Positions 61,698 to 64,000 of a stretch of 64,000 bases of DNA are shown here, in pieces (within the stretch, counting starts at the first letter, position 1; every line of letters begins with the position of its first letter). The position numbers and the translations under genes are program-made. The notes under the pieces are model-generated. The model was not told where the DNA came from and ran no database searches. It saw only the letters and a program-made list of their open reading frames with translations. The DNA comes from Ischnura elegans (taxonomy: Eukaryota > Arthropoda > Insecta > Odonata > Coenagrionidae): NCBI RefSeq assembly GCF_921293095.1, contig NC_060259.1, positions 21,273,812 through 21,337,811 on the forward strand, in the 5' to 3' direction.

Positions 61698-62063
61698 CAG
61701 GCCCGGAACTAGGGCGGGGCAGAGGGGGCTCGTGCCCCGGGTGGGAGATTTCAGGGGGGGGACAAAGTTTAAAAATTCAATATTAATAAGTTATTTTGTT
61801 TTTCTAATATACTTATTTAAAAATAATTATTAATTTCTAAATTATTAAACAACAATATTAATAAAAAATATTTATATCAAACATACGATGTGTAATTTCA
61901 ACTACCGCATCTCAGAAAATAGCTTACGGAGGCATTCTATTTTATTGATGGGGAAGGGGGAAACCGCTCCCTTCCCTGAAGGGGAGGGAATGCGTGGGGA
62001 TTCAGGGAAGGGGGCGGTAAACTTATCTTCCTCCCCCTGACAAAACTCCTAGTTGCGGCCCTG
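61698..62063 (+). mobile_element. hAT-type MITE, copy 1
   Basis: Ends CAGGCCCGGAACTAGGGCGG and, on the other strand, CAGGGCCGCAACTAGGAGTT. The flanks tgcggagg and tgtggaga look like an old 8-bp duplication with two mismatches. The centre is AT-rich and G-runs border it on both sides. It is related to 63107-63427 in reverse orientation. No coding capacity. Confidence 0.75.
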
Positions 62064-62465
62064 TGTGGAGACATAGCAATTTAGTCCGGCACTCATTTGC
62101 GGGTATTTGAGCGGATATGGCCCTTTTTCATGGGATACTGGATGGAATTTCACGGCATTGCTACACTTGCCTTTGGGAGTAGTTTCAATCACGAGAATAG
62201 CGTTCATATCGCGGAGCTGGGCTTGCTAAGGAGTTAGTGCGAACATAAACTTGCTGCCACCGTAGATAGGTGGGAATTTGAAGAAGGTAACCGAGAGCTC
62301 ATACCATTTGCGACGCAGGGAAGGGTGTGGAAGGAAGGGTGGAGAGATACCCGGCGTTAGCATTGGCAGAATATTGAAGGACGGTGCCAAGGGGACCACG
62401 GCTTAACCTTCCCGATATGGGCAGGCGCCCGTGCGTCGCCGGCATCGAAAACTAGTCAACGCCTA

Positions 62466-62560
62466 GCAATGGCGTAGCCAGGATTTGGAAAGGGGGGAGG
62501 AAGGACTACTGGAGATTTCGGCGCCCTTCCGGGGTGTGTGGATAAACCTCATAGCAATGG
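62466..62560. repeat. MITE fragment
   Basis: caatggcgtagccaggattt resembles the end of the hAT-type MITE at 38491. No partner end is seen nearby, so it is a fragment. Confidence 0.4.
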
Positions 62561-62984
62561 GGGCTCGGGGAAAATTTTGGAATTTTTCATACTGTGGGTA
62601 AATATGATTTTTAGGACTAAAAAACGGTAATTTTGAACGAGTATTAATTAAAATAACGTATATGAAGTATTTGGCGCCAATTTTAAAGGCTCAACAGTGT
62701 GTATTGTAACCCGGAAAACCACCCCCGTGGCGACTCGACTGACGCCGAGTCTGTTGCAACAAGGATTACGAATCTCCCAGAATGCACTCAGTGCAAGGGT
62801 ACAGACTCGATATTTAATACTATTTTTGCGCTCCTTAAATTTCGAAACCCAATTTTTAATTGTCAGCATTCAATTTGGGCCGCAGACCGTCGGCGTAGAT
62901 GCCGCACGCCGAATAAAAATACTCCATGCAACGGAATGAGTGTTTTACTTGAAGTAACCTCCACATAGCACTCTTCCTGAAAAA

Positions 62985-63059
62985 TCTCCGCCACTTCCGG
63001 AATTTGAACCCGGGCCCACGGGACGGAAATCCCCTTCAGTAATCACCCCAACCCGATCC
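62985..63059 (-). repeat. tRNA-derived SINE piece, copy 2
   Basis: On the minus strand, ggatcgggttgg, then cccgtgggcccgggttcaaattccgg, contains a B box (ggttcaaattcc). It has the same layout as 34721-34799, while the A box is poorly kept. Confidence 0.6.
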
Positions 63060-63106
63060 ACTACAGCCCCTGTCCAAGATCGTTAGGTGCGGGGGAGGGG
63101 TAAAAG

Positions 63107-63427
63107 CAGGGCCGGAATGAGGAGTTTTGTCAGGGGGGCAAAGATCAGTTTGCCGCCCCTCACTCCCATATCCCCAACCTCCCTCCCCCTTTCGCCACCA
63201 CTAAAATATAATACATCTTTAAGCTATATCTTTCAGATGTGGTAGTAGAAATCACCCACAAAATGTTTGCTTTTATGTTTTATTAATATTATTGTTTAAT
63301 TATTTATAAATTAGCAATTATTTTTAAACAATTGAATTAGAAAAATTAAATAGCTTTTTCAAATAAACTTATGAAATTTTGCCGCGCGGGGCACGTGCCT
63401 CCTCTGCCCCGCCCACTTCCGGGCCAG
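63107..63427 (-). mobile_element. hAT-type MITE, copy 2 (opposite orientation)
   Basis: It starts CAGGGCCGGAATGAGGAGTT, matching the right end of the copy at 61698-62063, and ends, on the other strand, CTGGCCCGGAAGTGGGCGGG. The flanks ggtaaaag and ggttgaag share 6 of 8 bases. 321 bp with an AT-rich centre. Confidence 0.7.
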
Positions 63428-63564
63428 GGTTGAAGTAAGAGTGCTCCAAGTATACTCGAGTAGAGATATTTTAGTACCGAGACGGCATTAGAGTACTCGG
63501 ATATGTGCTATTAATGTATCCCGTTCGATATCTCAATCCAGATAGAGATGTAGATAGGTACTAC

Positions 63565-64000
63565 CAATGACGGCGCTAGCAGGTGCGGGGCTAGGGGCGA
63601 ACCTTCAGTGCGGGGCCCTTCACTTAAAATATTAAACTCTATACCCCATCTACGAACTCGAGCATTTTGAATCCCTACCACTCTCTGGCTAAGTATGTGT
63701 TCCCCTCCCAAATTCAGACTTCGTAATTACGCCGTTATGATACCATCACGCAGTTGAGTTCAAAATAGTGTAATACAAATTAAATTTATAATTATATTTA
63801 TTCATAAAATTATAACGTAAAATAAACATAAAAAGCGCACTTTTTACTTTAAATTACTGCATTATTATTCCTTTTTCATGATATTATTTTTTGTCTAGCA
63901 CGGACTTAACAATACAGTAATAGTTGAAATTGCGTTTTCAAACTATCGTATATTTTATTTTTTTTCACGAACGCGGGGCCCCCCAAAGCGCGGGGCCCGG
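63565..64000. mobile_element. Further G/C-ended element, cut by the window end
   Basis: Begins near ggcgctagcaggtgcggggc, has an AT-rich centre and returns to gggg/cccc runs (gcggggccccccaaagcg) at the window edge, the same style as the neighbouring MITEs. The right end is outside the window, so family and borders are open. Confidence 0.4.

Overview
This is eukaryotic, AT-rich genomic DNA, most likely from an arthropod and probably an insect. The evidence is one spliced receptor tyrosine phosphatase gene of the Ptp99A type on the minus strand, with GT-AG introns and a 16.7-kb intron, set in many decayed DNA transposons (Transib, Tigger/pogo, mariner, hAT, piggyBac). There are no operons, no bacterial-type genes and no rRNA. 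I cannot name the species.

Layout. (1) 1-15.6 kb is one large satellite with a 67-bp unit, about 200 degenerate copies. It is cut cleanly at 8497-10950 by a 2.45-kb Transib-like transposon. That element ends in CACAGTG, the same heptamer as the V(D)J recombination signal, has a 5-bp CGTCG target duplication, and keeps a fragment resembling the RAG1/Transib C-terminal catalytic region. (2) 15.6-16.7 kb is a second, more diverged array with a similar period. (3) 16.7-19.8 kb has no gene; its right part is probably the 3' UTR of the phosphatase gene and carries a 72-bp tandem repeat. (4) 19.8-55.7 kb is the phosphatase gene. I could assemble 14 coding exons whose splice phases all fit, predicting about 944 residues: signal peptide, two fibronectin III domains, one membrane helix, an active phosphatase domain D1 and a catalytically dead domain D2. 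The introns hold nested transposons, a strong inverted repeat, tRNA-derived SINE pieces and one possible in-frame cassette exon. (5) 55.7-56.15 kb is the likely 5' UTR and promoter. (6) 56.15-64 kb holds mobile elements only. The best preserved is a pogo-type element (58834-61403) with 29-bp perfect terminal repeats, repeated subterminal motifs and a 431-residue open frame from the transposase C-terminal part.

The phosphatase is the only host gene I can support. Almost all other short open frames are chance frames in repeats. Exon coordinates were read by hand and may be off by a base or two; exon 7 in particular needs rechecking.
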